DNA of 64,000 nt from JAAFJU01 sp043764895 (GCA_043764895.1 JAYUJY010000115.1:1-64000); one strand, 5' to 3'. Shown: positions 35,326-44,389, counted from the first letter of the stretch. Notes: generated by a model not told the origin, from the sequence alone. A program made the numbers and translations.

Positions 35326-35967
35326 ATGTCTCTCCGCCTAGGCGATACCGTCCCCGATTTCACCCAAGATTCCTCCGAAGGAACCATCAACTTTCACCAA
35401 TGGGCTGGCGATAGCTGGGTGATTTTGTTTTCGCACCCCGCTGACTACACGCCCGTCTGCACGACTGAGCTAGGCATGGTTGCAAAACTTAAGTCTGAAT
35501 TCGACAAACGCAATGTAAAGCCGATCGCCCTGAGCGTAGACAGCGCCGAATCTCACAAAGGCTGGGTCAGCGACATCAACGAGACCCAATCCTGCGGGGT
35601 CAACTATCCGATTTTGGCGGACGAAGACAAGAAAGTGTCTGAACTCTACGACATGATCCACCCCAACTCCAGCACGGGAAGTACCTTAACCGTGCGATCG
35701 GTATTTATCATCGACAACCACAAAAAGCTACGTCTGAGCTTGACTTATCCCGCTAGCACGGGCCGGAACTTTGACGAGTTGTTGCGCGTGATTGACTCGT
35801 TGCAAATGACGGATAACTACAGCGTTGCCACCCCAGCGAACTGGGTAGACGGCGGCGATTGTGTAGTCGTCCCATCTATCTCCACCGAAGATGCCATCAA
35901 GAAGTTTCCGAAAGGCGTTACCGAAGTCAAGCCTTACCTGCGCATGACTCCCCAACCGAATAAGTAA
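35326..35967 (+). CDS. 1-Cys peroxiredoxin (Prx6 family)
   Basis: This thiol peroxidase reduces peroxides with a single catalytic Cys. The 213-residue protein starts MSLRLGDTVPDF, and ATG at 35326 (AAAGGA upstream) fits better than upstream starts. The peroxidatic motif is HPADYTPVCTTE with Cys45. The Prx6 C-terminal extension (TPANWVDGGDCVVVPSI) is present. Two other Cys residues (one in SCGVNYP, one in the C-terminal domain) are not at the 2-Cys resolving position. A terminator follows directly. It stands as a single gene. Confidence 0.95.
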   Translation: MSLRLGDTVPDFTQDSSEGTINFHQWAGDSWVILFSHPADYTPVCTTELGMVAKLKSEFDKRNVKPIALSVDSAESHKGWVSDINETQSCGVNYPILADEDKKVSELYDMIHPNSSTGSTLTVRSVFIIDNHKKLRLSLTYPASTGRNFDELLRVIDSLQMTDNYSVATPANWVDGGDCVVVPSISTEDAIKKFPKGVTEVKPYLRMTPQPNK

Positions 35968-35989
35968 GATTATTCGATTATTTATAAAG

Positions 35990-36031
35990 TGCGATCGAAC
36001 TATTTTTAAATAACAGTTCGATCGCATTTTT
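35990..36031 (+). terminator. Terminator of the peroxiredoxin gene
   Basis: A perfect 12-bp stem (TGCGATCGAACT/AGTTCGATCGCA) with a 13-base loop is followed by five T. It is 22 bp past the stop. Confidence 0.92.
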
Positions 36032-36069
36032 GTAAGAGGCTGTTTGAAAAATTCACAAAACTCCAGCTC

Positions 36070-36339
36070 ATGATCAAGAAGCAACGCACGATTAGCAAAG
36101 ACGATCGCGAAATCATGTTAAACATTGATGCTATCTATGAAGAGTGGCGTAACACGACAAAAAAAGAAGGTCGAGAGGAAGCCGATCGCGCCAGCATTAC
36201 AGGAATGCTCGTTGCTAAGTTTGGGCCGATCGACTCAGAACTTGAGGCGGTGATCCCACGACTCCTCACGTTGGACCCCACAGAACGGGCACGATCGGTT
36301 ATGAGTCTGTCTCGTGAAGCATTATTGAAGTTGGTTTGA
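36070..36339 (+). CDS. Short DUF4351-like fragment, possible remnant of an Rpn-type nuclease
   Basis: The 89-residue frame has a basic N-terminus and EEADRASITGMLVAKFG then IPRLLTLDPTERARSVMSLS. This resembles the C-terminal helical tail (DUF4351-like) of transposase-related PD-(D/E)XK (Rpn) proteins common in cyanobacteria, whose upstream nuclease domain is missing here. The region immediately upstream is a terminator and spacer with no nuclease sequence. It may be a remnant, or a small stand-alone protein. No clear ribosome binding site is seen. Confidence 0.45.
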   Translation: MIKKQRTISKDDREIMLNIDAIYEEWRNTTKKEGREEADRASITGMLVAKFGPIDSELEAVIPRLLTLDPTERARSVMSLSREALLKLV

Positions 36340-36411
36340 TTCGATCGCGTCTGCGGTCATCCATTCGATCGTACGCCGCAGGTGTATTTTCAATTCCCTC
36401 CAACGCTCAAA

Positions 36412-36696
36412 TCAAATTTCAGGCGCAACGACGATCGCACTTTTTCCATCAGCCGCCACCACGACCCAACCGATCGGTCCCGGCACGACATCGGTTGCTG
36501 TCTGGGTTACTTTAAACGACGAATCCCCTAACTTCGACTCCACAATAAAATCGGACTTGGGCGAAAATGTCGCAATTTTGAAGCTTCGATCGCGCAGACA
36601 AAATACAGCCCACCCCTTTAAGGTCTGATTCATCGGGTCAAAGGGCTTTGGAGGATTGGCAAATACAGCCGTCATCAGTTCGATCGTCGAATTCAT
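36412..36696 (-). CDS. Small protein of unknown function
   Basis: The 94-residue protein begins MNSTIELMTAVFANPPKPF and is predicted mainly beta (WAVFCLRDRSFKIATFSP; GWVVVAADGKSAIVVAPEI). It lacks a signal peptide. AAGGGA lies about 9 bp before the ATG. It is divergent from dnaE. I recognise no family. It could be a small regulatory or adaptor protein, but nothing in the sequence shows this. Confidence 0.55.
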   Translation of the reverse strand: MNSTIELMTAVFANPPKPFDPMNQTLKGWAVFCLRDRSFKIATFSPKSDFIVESKLGDSSFKVTQTATDVVPGPIGWVVVAADGKSAIVVAPEI

Positions 36697-36902
36697 AGCG
36701 ATTCCCTTAGGATTTGACCTAAAAACAGTGCCAATGTACTATAAACTAAGTCAATAAAACGCACCTGACCCATCATCCCAACGTCCAGAAGGCGGCGCTA
36801 CCGATAGATCGTGTCATTTGCTTGACCTACTACATATAGTGATTATAATCTTAGTCACCGGGTTAGCACCTCAGTTTAGTCCTTTTGCGTCGGAGAATGG
36901 TT

Positions 36903-39900
36903 ATGTCTTTTGTCGGTCTCCACGTTCACAGCGACTACAGCCTTCTCGACGGTGCCAGCCAGATTCCTCAGCTCATCGATCGGGCCATTGAACTGGGAAT
37001 GCCTGCTATTGCCCTCACCGACCATGGCGTCATGTATGGGGCGATCGAGCTGCTGAAGGTCTGTAAGGGCAAGCCTGTGAAGCCGATCATCGGCAACGAG
37101 ATGTACATTATCAATGGCGACATCGAAAAGCAAGAACGCCGCCCTCGCTACCACCAAATCGTTCTCGCCAAAAACGACATCGGCTATAAGAATCTTGTCA
37201 AGCTCACTACCATTTCAAACCTTCAAGGGAAGCAAGGCAAGGGGATTTTTGGGCGGCCTTGTGTAAATAAAGAATATCTGGAACAGTATCGGGAAGGCTT
37301 GATCGTCACCAGTGCCTGTCTCGGCGGCGAAATTCCTCAGGCTATTTTACAAAATCGTCCTGACGCGGCCCGAAAGGTAGCCCGTTGGTATAAGGAGCGG
37401 TTTGGGGATGACTATTATTTAGAAATTCAGGACCATGGACTCATTGAAGAGCGAGTGGTGAATCCTGAAATTATTAAAATAGCTCAAGAGTTAGATATTA
37501 AAATTGTCGTAACGAATGACTCTCACTTCATTTCTTGTAATGACGTAGAAGCTCATGATGCGTTGCTCTGTATTCAAACTGGAAAACTAATTTCTGAAGA
37601 AAAGCGCCTGCGGTATACCGGGACCGAATATCTAAAGTCTGCTGAAGAGATGAGCTGGCTATTTCGCGATCATCTGCCCCAAGAAATCGTCACCCAAGGT
37701 ATTGCTAATACGCTAGAAGTAGCCGCCAAAATCGAGGAGTATCACGTCCTAAGTGAGCCTCGGATTCCCGATTATCCGGTTCCGGATGGCTACACCATGG
37801 CGAGTTATTTTGAAAAAGTGACTTGGGAAGGTCTCTGCGATCGCTTTAACGTTTCAAGCCGCGAAGAAATTGCACAGGACTACATCGATCGGACTGAGTA
37901 CGAACTCGCTATGATGCAAAAAATGGGCTTTGATGCTTATTTCTTAGTGGTGTGGGACTACATTAAATATGCGAGAGATAAGAATATTCCAGTCGGTCCA
38001 GGTCGGGGTTCAGCCGCAGGTTCTCTAGTTGCCTACGCTTTGAAAATTACCAATATTGATCCAGTTCATCATGGATTACTCTTCGAGCGATTCCTAAATC
38101 CAGAACGTAAATCGATGCCGGATGTTGATACCGATTTTTGTATCGATCGACGTCAAGAAGTGATCGATTATGTGACCCATAAGTACGGCACTGAACGAGT
38201 CGCTCAAATTATTACCTACAACCGTATGGCCTCCAAAGCGGTCATTAAGGATGTGGCTCGGGTGCTTAATGTGCCGTATTCCGAGTCCGACAAAATGACC
38301 AAAATGATCCCCGTTCAGCGCGGAAAACCCACCAAGCTTGCGAAGATGATTTCGGATAAGACGCCTGTCAAAGAATTCAAAGACAAATATGATAGTAACG
38401 ATAAAGTCCCCGGTTCTGATGTTACTTATAAAGCCTGGATCGACACTGCCATTCGCATCGAAGGGACGAACAAAAGCGTCGGCATTCATGCAGCCGGAGT
38501 GGTGATTTCGGCGACTCGGCTCGATGAAATTGTGCCCTTGCAGAAGAATGATGATGGTGCTGTTTTTACGCAGTACTACATGGAAGATATTGAGTCTTTG
38601 GGTCTCTTGAAGATGGATTTCTTGGGACTGAAGAACTTAACAATGATTCAGAAAACAGTGGATCTCGTTAAGACTTATCGCAATGAAACGATCGATCTCG
38701 ATGGTCTGCCACTGGATGATGAAGGCGTGTACAAACTACTCGGACGCGGTGATTTAGAAGGCATTTTTCAGCTTGAATCGTCGGGAATGCGTCAAATTGT
38801 TCGAGAGTTGCGCCCGTCGGGAATTGAAGATATCTCGTCTGTGCTGGCGCTCTATCGTCCGGGACCGCTGGATGCTGGACTCATTCCTAAGTTTATCGAG
38901 CGGAAACATAACAGTCGGCTTATTGAGTACGAGCATGACCTGCTTAAGCCGATTCTGAATGAGACTTACGGCATTATGGTGTATCAGGAGCAGATTATGA
39001 AAATTGCTCAAGATATGGGTGGCTATAGCCTAGGTGAAGCTGATTTGCTTCGTCGAGCGATGGGTAAGAAGAAGACATCAGAAATGGAAAAGCATCAAAG
39101 TATTTTTGTGGCGGGGGCGCTGAAAAACGGAGTTGCAGAAAGTATTGCGACGGGTTTGTTTGCCCAAATGGTGAAGTTTGCTGAGTATTGTTTCAACAAA
39201 TCTCACTCAACGGCTTACGGCTATGTCACCTATCAAACGGCTTATCTCAAAGCACACTACCCCGTTGAATATATGGCTGCATTGCTCAGTGCAAACAGCG
39301 GCGATCAAGAGAAAGTTCAACGATACATCGCCTCCGCCCAATCCATGGGCATTGAAGTGTTGCCGCCCAATGTCAACCAGTCGGACGAAGACTTTACGCC
39401 CTCTGGAACTAACATTTTATTTGGTCTGACGGGGGTGCGAAACGTGGGTCAGGGTCCAGTTTTATCGCTTCTTGAGGCGCGGGAATCAGGCGGTGATTTC
39501 AAATCTTTGGCGGACCTGTGCGATCGCGTCGATTCCAAGATGGTAAACAAACGCGCCCTCGAAGCTTTGATTTATTGCGGTGCCTTTGACACGATCGCCC
39601 CAAACCGTCATCAACTCATTAAAGATTTGGAACTCGTCATTGATTGGGCACAGTCCCGAGCACGCGATCGAGCTAGCGGCCAAACGAGTTTGTTTGATCT
39701 CTTCGCCACCGTTTCGACTCCTTCTGCTGTCCCGCAAGCCGCTTTTGAAACGGCACCTCATGCACCTACTGTAGAGGAGTATCCAAAGCAAGAACGACTG
39801 AGACTAGAGAAAGAAATCCTTGGCTTCTATATCTCTGATCACCCGCTCAAAGGACTCCAAAAATCATCCCGAATGCTAGCCCCCATAGAACTCGGAAGCC

Positions 39901-40424
39901 TCAAACAAGTCCAAGAAAAAACCAGCGTCAGCGCGATCATAATGATTACGACTGTGAAATCGGTGATTACCAAGAAAGGCGATCCGATGTGCATTATTCA
40001 AATGGAAGACTTGACCGGACAATCCGAAGCGGTTGTTTTTCCAAAGTCATTTCTAAAAGTGGGACTGATGATGGTTCCTGATGCGCGGCTGATGATTTGG
40101 GGCACGGTCGATCGACAAGACGATCGGGTTCAATTCATTATTGACGATGCTCAACCGATCGAATCGGTCAAAATGGTGATGGTTGATTTGGAGTCAAAAA
40201 TTGCAAGCGATGTCGTTCAACAAAATAAGCTTCGGACGATTCTTCGATCGCAAAATGGCGACGATCGAAGTGGCCGCATTCCTGTTGTTGCGATCGTCGG
40301 ATCGCTCCATCGTCAACAGTTCGTCCGATTCGGGATGCAATTCCGCGTCAAAGATGATGTCGCAACTGTTGAGCAGTTAATTAAAGAAGGGTTTACCGCG
40401 CGATCGACTGCATTGGTTGGATAA
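36903..40424 (+). CDS. dnaE: DNA polymerase III alpha subunit, intact
   Basis: The replicative polymerase catalytic subunit. The 1173-residue protein (start at 36903, 7 bp after GGAG) has an N-terminal PHP domain (GLHVHSDYSLLDGASQ; ALTDHGVMYG), the polymerase core with PDVDTDFCIDRRQEVIDYV and GPGRGSAAGSLVAYA, a (HhH)2 region, and an OB-fold near the C-terminus (VSAIIMITTVKSVITKKGDP). Many cyanobacteria split this gene with the DnaE split intein; here KFAEYCFNKSHSTAYGY is continuous and the gene is whole. An ATG at 36897 is also possible. Confidence 0.97.
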   Translation: MSFVGLHVHSDYSLLDGASQIPQLIDRAIELGMPAIALTDHGVMYGAIELLKVCKGKPVKPIIGNEMYIINGDIEKQERRPRYHQIVLAKNDIGYKNLVKLTTISNLQGKQGKGIFGRPCVNKEYLEQYREGLIVTSACLGGEIPQAILQNRPDAARKVARWYKERFGDDYYLEIQDHGLIEERVVNPEIIKIAQELDIKIVVTNDSHFISCNDVEAHDALLCIQTGKLISEEKRLRYTGTEYLKSAEEMSWLFRDHLPQEIVTQGIANTLEVAAKIEEYHVLSEPRIPDYPVPDGYTMASYFEKVTWEGLCDRFNVSSREEIAQDYIDRTEYELAMMQKMGFDAYFLVVWDYIKYARDKNIPVGPGRGSAAGSLVAYALKITNIDPVHHGLLFERFLNPERKSMPDVDTDFCIDRRQEVIDYVTHKYGTERVAQIITYNRMASKAVIKDVARVLNVPYSESDKMTKMIPVQRGKPTKLAKMISDKTPVKEFKDKYDSNDKVPGSDVTYKAWIDTAIRIEGTNKSVGIHAAGVVISATRLDEIVPLQKNDDGAVFTQYYMEDIESLGLLKMDFLGLKNLTMIQKTVDLVKTYRNETIDLDGLPLDDEGVYKLLGRGDLEGIFQLESSGMRQIVRELRPSGIEDISSVLALYRPGPLDAGLIPKFIERKHNSRLIEYEHDLLKPILNETYGIMVYQEQIMKIAQDMGGYSLGEADLLRRAMGKKKTSEMEKHQSIFVAGALKNGVAESIATGLFAQMVKFAEYCFNKSHSTAYGYVTYQTAYLKAHYPVEYMAALLSANSGDQEKVQRYIASAQSMGIEVLPPNVNQSDEDFTPSGTNILFGLTGVRNVGQGPVLSLLEARESGGDFKSLADLCDRVDSKMVNKRALEALIYCGAFDTIAPNRHQLIKDLELVIDWAQSRARDRASGQTSLFDLFATVSTPSAVPQAAFETAPHAPTVEEYPKQERLRLEKEILGFYISDHPLKGLQKSSRMLAPIELGSLKQVQEKTSVSAIIMITTVKSVITKKGDPMCIIQMEDLTGQSEAVVFPKSFLKVGLMMVPDARLMIWGTVDRQDDRVQFIIDDAQPIESVKMVMVDLESKIASDVVQQNKLRTILRSQNGDDRSGRIPVVAIVGSLHRQQFVRFGMQFRVKDDVATVEQLIKEGFTARSTALVG

Positions 40425-40441
40425 GAAATAAATTGACATCT

Positions 40442-40593
40442 CGTTGGGTCTGGGGCACGGCGAGCCATGCCCCTACAGATCCGGGTTTTAGAGGAATGTA
40501 GGGGTTTGGCTCGCCGAACCCTAAACCCAACGAAGAAGCGATCTAATAGCGGCCATTATTTTGATGGTTTGCAATACTGAGCTTATTTACGCC
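40442..40593. repeat. Dispersed palindromic repeat, copy F
   Basis: Two inverted modules (CGTTGGGTCTGGGGCACGGCGAGCCATGCCCC; GTAGGGGTTTGGCTCGCCGAACCCTAAACCCAACG) are followed by the tail GCAATACTGAGCTTATTTACGCC shared with copy E. It fills the gap between convergent dnaE and the glycosyltransferase gene. Confidence 0.85.
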
Positions 40594-40601
40594 ATGTAGC
40601 A

Positions 40602-41714
40602 TTAGTGTGATAACAACTTTGCTAACTGAAGCGCGATCGCAGATTTGTCAAAGATGTTGAGACACTGCGATCGGAGCCATTTACCATCGGTTTTTTCAAC
40701 GTTACCGTTTAGCATTTCACACACTGCGATCGCCACGGCATCCGGATCCCGGTGCGGTACCTGCCAACCCAGCCTTCCATCCTGCAATGGATCGCTCGAC
40801 CCATCGGCATCGCCCGACAACACCGGAACCCCGCAGGCCATCGCTTCGAGATACACGATGCCAAAGCCTTCTTGAGACGGCATTACATAGGCATCGGCTA
40901 GGTTGTAGTGAGCGACTAAATCTTCGTCTTTTACAAATCCCGCAAACACGACCCGATCGTTCATTCCCAGTTCTTCCGCTAAAGCCGCCAATCTCGGTTG
41001 ATCGTCCCCGCGTCCCAGCACCAAATACTTCACCGTAGGGAACGATTTTGCAATTTCAGGCAGTGCTCGAATGGTCACATCCACACCCTTATACCGATCG
41101 CCTGACCACAGCCGCGCTACTGTCATCAACACCCGCGAATCGTGCAGCTTATATTTTTCAACGAGTCCCGCGTCTTTTTCATCAGGTTTAAACGTCCGTC
41201 CGTCCACTGAGCAATACACAAAATCGACCTTTCCCGCGTCCACCGCATTAGACTTGCAGAGACGATCGCGCGAGTATCGACTAATGGTCCAAATCCGCTC
41301 TGCGCGCTGAAGAGCCTTCACTTTTGACGTGGGCAATGCATCCCACACTTCCTTCCCATAAGTCAACACCGTAAACGGAATCCCAAACGGTTTACAAATC
41401 GCTGCAACCATCGGAGCTAGATTCACATGACCACAATAAAGATGTTGGGGACGCGATCGCAAAATATAGGTCATCAATGCGACCGCTAACTTCAATCGAC
41501 CCACAGTTGGGTTGCTAAATTTGAAATACTGAAATCGCAAGGTCGGTGACACAAATGGATTGCTAACCTCTGCCCCATCGCGCAATAGAAACACATCCGC
41601 CGATCGCCGATCGCCCATCGCCATTGGCAACGCACCCAAAATATCCCGCACATAGGATTGAATTCCACCCTCACAAGACAGAATTTCCAAAAACACAAAT
41701 CCAAGTCGCGACAT
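40602..41714 (-). CDS. Family 4 glycosyltransferase
   Basis: The 370-residue GT-B enzyme transfers sugar from a nucleotide sugar to an unknown acceptor, likely in exopolysaccharide or lipid glycosylation. The N-terminal domain begins MSRLGFVFLEILSCEGGIQS; the C-terminal donor-binding domain has YLVLGRGDDQPRLAALAEEL and the EGFGIVYLEAMACGVPVLSG motif (EX7E) of GT4. The GGIQSY start is typical of retaining GT4 enzymes. It stands alone, convergent with dnaE. Substrates cannot be read from sequence. Confidence 0.9.
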   Translation of the reverse strand: MSRLGFVFLEILSCEGGIQSYVRDILGALPMAMGDRRSADVFLLRDGAEVSNPFVSPTLRFQYFKFSNPTVGRLKLAVALMTYILRSRPQHLYCGHVNLAPMVAAICKPFGIPFTVLTYGKEVWDALPTSKVKALQRAERIWTISRYSRDRLCKSNAVDAGKVDFVYCSVDGRTFKPDEKDAGLVEKYKLHDSRVLMTVARLWSGDRYKGVDVTIRALPEIAKSFPTVKYLVLGRGDDQPRLAALAEELGMNDRVVFAGFVKDEDLVAHYNLADAYVMPSQEGFGIVYLEAMACGVPVLSGDADGSSDPLQDGRLGWQVPHRDPDAVAIAVCEMLNGNVEKTDGKWLRSQCLNIFDKSAIALQLAKLLSH

Positions 41715-41844
41715 ATCATTTTTTGAATAAGGGGCAATACATTGAAAAGCGTTCGACAGACTATCCGCATCCGACTAAACTCAAATCAACGCATTTCCCC
41801 ATTATTCCCGCCCCGATGGGCATTCTCCCGATTCAACGCGATCG

Positions 41845-42132
41845 CTAGATTTGCTTCTTCTTCGCCGATCGAATCATTCCCACCAGCGTCGTATGAGCAT
41901 CTTCCGAATGCTCCAGCGTATGGTCAAACAGCACCCGCACGGAAACCGTCGCCCCATCCACCTCAGCCGTTAAGTCCATACCCTGAGGATCAATCGCCAC
42001 CATTCGCGCTGCCGTTGCCGCAGGTTGATGGCCGTAAGCCGTCGCATACAGCACCACTGCATCTGCGTGATCATCATTCATGTGGGCACAAATGCGATCG
42101 CTCACTGCTGTCGTAATCAAGTCCGCTGCCAT
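41845..42132 (-). CDS. DUF2470 domain protein
   Basis: The 95-residue protein has the DUF2470 signature: ISDRICAHMNDDHADAVVLY-like text (here VSDRICAHMNDDHADAVVLY), then MVAIDPQGMDLTAEV and VRVLFDHTLEHSEDAHTTLV. DUF2470 is the C-terminal domain of several haem-related HugZ/pyridoxamine oxidase-like proteins and also occurs alone in cyanobacteria. The conserved HMNDDH is intact. A haem or iron link is inferred from the domain family. It ends in a Lys-rich tail. Confidence 0.85.
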   Translation of the reverse strand: MAADLITTAVSDRICAHMNDDHADAVVLYATAYGHQPAATAARMVAIDPQGMDLTAEVDGATVSVRVLFDHTLEHSEDAHTTLVGMIRSAKKKQI

Positions 42133-42549
42133 AATCTAAACTCCACTGATTCAAAATACTGACCCATCCCAATCTTACCAAACTCGTTCTACGATTGAGA
42201 CGTTAGGCCGAGATCCTGCTAATCTCCATCAACCATCTTTATCAACAGTTTGCGACGTATAAGAGTCAAGTCTTTCACCAACTCCAGAAGCGTATTCGTT
42301 ATGAAAACTGAAGCGTTGGCGAAGCCTCTCCTTGGAAAATCGTTCTTCCTCACTATGAGCTACAGGAGAGGCTTCGACCGATTCATGTGGTGGGGACTCG
42401 TAAAATCTTGGTGGAGAATGGCTTGATAGAGCAAGCAGCATTTGATGGTTATTTGGAGAAAACGTTGATTTAGAGATGGGAACGATCGCCCCACTCCAAA
42501 ATCGCAAATCCAAAACCGTTGGCACAGCCTCCCGGAACGGGAATTGCAC
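42133..42549. other. Intergenic region with repeat fragments and an orphan C-terminal frame
   Basis: The 417-bp gap holds fragments of a second dispersed repeat (AGCGTTGGCGAAGCCTCTCC at 42311-42330; AGCCTCCCGGAACGGGAATTGC at 42526-42547). On the plus strand about 42330-42474, an open frame without its own start reads WKIVLPHYELQERLRPIHVV and ends GYLEKTLI; it looks like the C-terminus of a lost gene, family not recognised. Its upstream boundary coincides with the repeat. Confidence 0.45.
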
Positions 42550-42962
42550 TCAATCCAGCATCAACGCTCGGAACCCTACTTGGATAAAGTGACGGTCTGT
42601 TGTGATGGCATCTTGAAGATTGTTTTGGGTCATGACGATGAAGGAAATACAGTCGGTGAGTCCCCAGTTTTATCCGATCGGGATTGATACAAATCGGTTG
42701 CCTGAGTAAACAGTTGGGTATCGATACTTACAACGCGAATATTGTCTGTTTGGTAACACTGTTGAATAAACTGAACAGCACCTTCGCGATTCATCGCACT
42801 ACAAGCATTTCCGACTTCGGTTAAGATGGCTTCTGTGATCCAAATTTCAGCAGCGTTTCGGACTCTTGGGAAAAGTTCGAGCGCTTTAAGATGGTAAGCA
42901 TCTCGAACGTTGAGGAGGGCTTGGATGAAAGCGGTGTCGAGGAAAAGTCGGTCGCGAGTCAT
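42550..42962 (-). pseudogene. Frameshifted PIN-domain toxin (VapC-type)
   Basis: The first 95 residues are a PIN domain: MTRDRLFLDTAFIQALLN with Asp9, then WITEAILTEVGNACSAMNRE. At about 42661-42667 the sequence runs ACTGGGGACTC; one extra base would restore DKTWGLTDCISFIVM then DAITTDRHFIQVGFRAL and a stop at 42550. These are the conserved C-terminal PIN blocks. A single-base loss therefore inactivates the gene, unless it is a sequencing error. The antitoxin gene overlaps its start by 4 bp. Repeat fragment 42526-42547 abuts the original stop. Confidence 0.85.
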
Positions 42963-43195
42963 GGTTGCGGATGTTGCTGTTTTGGGGTGCCGTAGAGGTA
43001 GTGATCATGTTCGCTGGACCAATCGGCGGGGGCTTCGATCGATCCTGTTAACGATTCTAAAATGTCCCAGGCATTGCTATTGGTGGGTGATTGTTGCTTT
43101 CGCAGGGTTTGGATGAAGGTGAGGACTTGCTGCTGAAGCGGATCAGGGAGGTCCTGAACCTGAGCGACAATTTGGGTCACGATCGAACTATTCAT
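42959..43195 (-). CDS. Antitoxin-like partner of the broken PIN gene
   Basis: The 78-residue protein begins MNSSIVTQIVAQVQDLPDPL and continues QQVLTFIQTLRKQQ, then a disordered tail with WDILESLTGSIEAPADWS. This matches the small helical antitoxins (VapB/DUF2281-like) of cyanobacterial PIN modules. Its stop overlaps the toxin start by 4 bp (ATGA), the usual coupling. With the toxin frameshifted, it is now an orphan antitoxin; the gene itself appears intact. Confidence 0.7.
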   Translation of the reverse strand: MNSSIVTQIVAQVQDLPDPLQQQVLTFIQTLRKQQSPTNSNAWDILESLTGSIEAPADWSSEHDHYLYGTPKQQHPQP

Positions 43196-43283
43196 AGGAA
43201 TGTAAGAGAGTATTAGGTGTTTCTATTCTAGCGCGATCGTCTCTCCCCCCAACCGTCGGCAAAGCATCGGGGCTAAAGATTCA

Positions 43284-43700
43284 TCACGGTGCTGACCAGA
43301 TATTTTGGATTGGGTAATCTTTGAAGGCTGAATCGGCACTTATGAGAATTAGATTTTGGTTAATGGATTGGGAAATGATCAGTCGATGGTCTACGACCGA
43401 CCGGAGGTCATCGAAGGGATCGGTATGGTGGAACGGCAAGGTGCGATGGACGTTGAGATCGCTGAACAGAATGGGAAGAACTTGGATATTCAGTTGATTC
43501 AAAATCGCTTCTAGTTCATGAAATTCAATGCCTAAATCCAGTTTACCTTTACCAACTTTGATCGCGATTTCCCAAAGACTGGCAATACTGATGGAGATGT
43601 TGTTTCCAGCGTCTTCTATGAAATTGAGCATGGGCTTGTTCAAGTTGGGACGTCCTGCAATGTACCAAATTAAGATATGAGTGTCGATGAGGAGGTTCAT
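43284..43700 (-). CDS. PIN-domain toxin VapC, with a small insert
   Basis: The 138-residue RNase-type toxin shows LLIDTHILIWYIAGRP, the SIASLWEIAIKVGKGKLDLG block and the C-terminal LILISADSAFKDYPIQ. In the third acidic motif most relatives read DPFDRLLIAQ; here it is DPFDDLRSVVDHRLIISQ, an eight-residue insertion between DPFD and RLIISQ. Whether this permits activity is unknown. Its antitoxin lies 3 bp upstream (43704-43937). Confidence 0.83.
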   Translation of the reverse strand: MNLLIDTHILIWYIAGRPNLNKPMLNFIEDAGNNISISIASLWEIAIKVGKGKLDLGIEFHELEAILNQLNIQVLPILFSDLNVHRTLPFHHTDPFDDLRSVVDHRLIISQSINQNLILISADSAFKDYPIQNIWSAP

Positions 43701-43703
43701 GGA

Positions 43704-43937
43704 TTATTGGTAGTCGGCAAATTCTTCTAGCGGGGCATCGAAGTCATCGGCGATCGTGACTTTACCTTTGAGGATACCGAAACCATTGCGTTTTTGGGAG
43801 ATGGGTTCGAGGGATTCCTGTACGGGTCTACGGGATGTTAGATATTCAACATAGTGCAGTGCCTCAATTTGGAGGGATTCGGGAAGTGTTGTAAGCAGTG
43901 TGTTGATACTGTCGATCGCATTGGTTTGTAACATCAT
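43704..43937 (-). CDS. VapB-type antitoxin (DUF2281)
   Basis: The 77-residue protein begins with a helical DNA-binding or dimerisation region (INTLLTTLPESLQIEALHYV) and ends with the DUF2281 C-terminal motif GFGILKGKVTIADDFDAPLE then EFADYQ, which occupies the toxin. It is followed 3 bp later by the PIN toxin gene and should repress the operon with it. Upstream an MM start is used; TTTCCTCC-type text (GGAGGAAA on the minus strand) gives a good ribosome binding site. Confidence 0.83.
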   Translation of the reverse strand: MMLQTNAIDSINTLLTTLPESLQIEALHYVEYLTSRRPVQESLEPISQKRNGFGILKGKVTIADDFDAPLEEFADYQ

Positions 43938-44068
43938 GGTTTCCTCCTAGTCGCTCCATTATACATCTCTCCCTCCCCACCGATCGCCCCCAGAACTGGG
44001 AGGCCAGTGGGCTGCCCGCCAGTGTCTATGCTGCAACGTCCTCAAACAACCGCAAAACCTCCGCTTCG

Positions 44069-44389
44069 CTACAGCCGTTGGCGTTGGCGAAGCCTCTGCC
44101 TTAGCAGATAGCCTCCCGGAACGGGAATCGCCTGACCGATCGCACTCAAAAGTTGATCTGAAGAATGCGATTGGTAAAGGCGTTTGCAACTTCTGAATAC
44201 AATTCCTAAACTGTGTAGGTCATTATATTCAACATAGAGTTGAAGCGCTTTTAGGTAATTGCTTCCTGATTCCTCAAATTCCCGTAACTCCTCGGCGACC
44301 CTGCCCAAGTTGTGGTAGGCGCTGGCTTGCGAGTAGCGATTGTTGTATTCGATGTAGATTTGGAGGGCTTGTTGGTAGTCCTTGCGGGC
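44069..44389 (-). pseudogene. Remnant of a TPR protein with repeat-derived C-terminus
   Basis: A frame opening directly after a TAA stop reads ARKDYQQALQIYIEYNNRYS, then YHNLGRVAEELREFEESGSN, then YLKALQLYVEYND. These are TPR units typical of large cyanobacterial TPR proteins. The N-terminal part is missing. From about 44131 the frame runs into the repeat fragment (AGCCTCCCGGAACGGGAATCGC; 44076-44131), giving a nonsense tail PVPGGYLLRQRLRQRQRL. It is thus a fragment capped by a repeat. Confidence 0.75.
44076..44131. repeat. Dispersed repeat of second type (GTTGGCGAAGCCTCT family)
   Basis: The fullest copy here is CGTTGGCGTTGGCGAAGCC, then TCTGCCTTAGCAGATAGCC and TCCCGGAACGGGAATCGCC. It has internal hairpins (TCCCGGAACGGGA). 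Partial copies lie at 42311-42330, 42526-42547 and 48407-48422. Confidence 0.8.

Noticed and set aside
42229..42549. 106-residue minus-strand ORF
   Set aside because: It runs through repeat fragments and has no family resemblance; the gap is described as remnant sequence.
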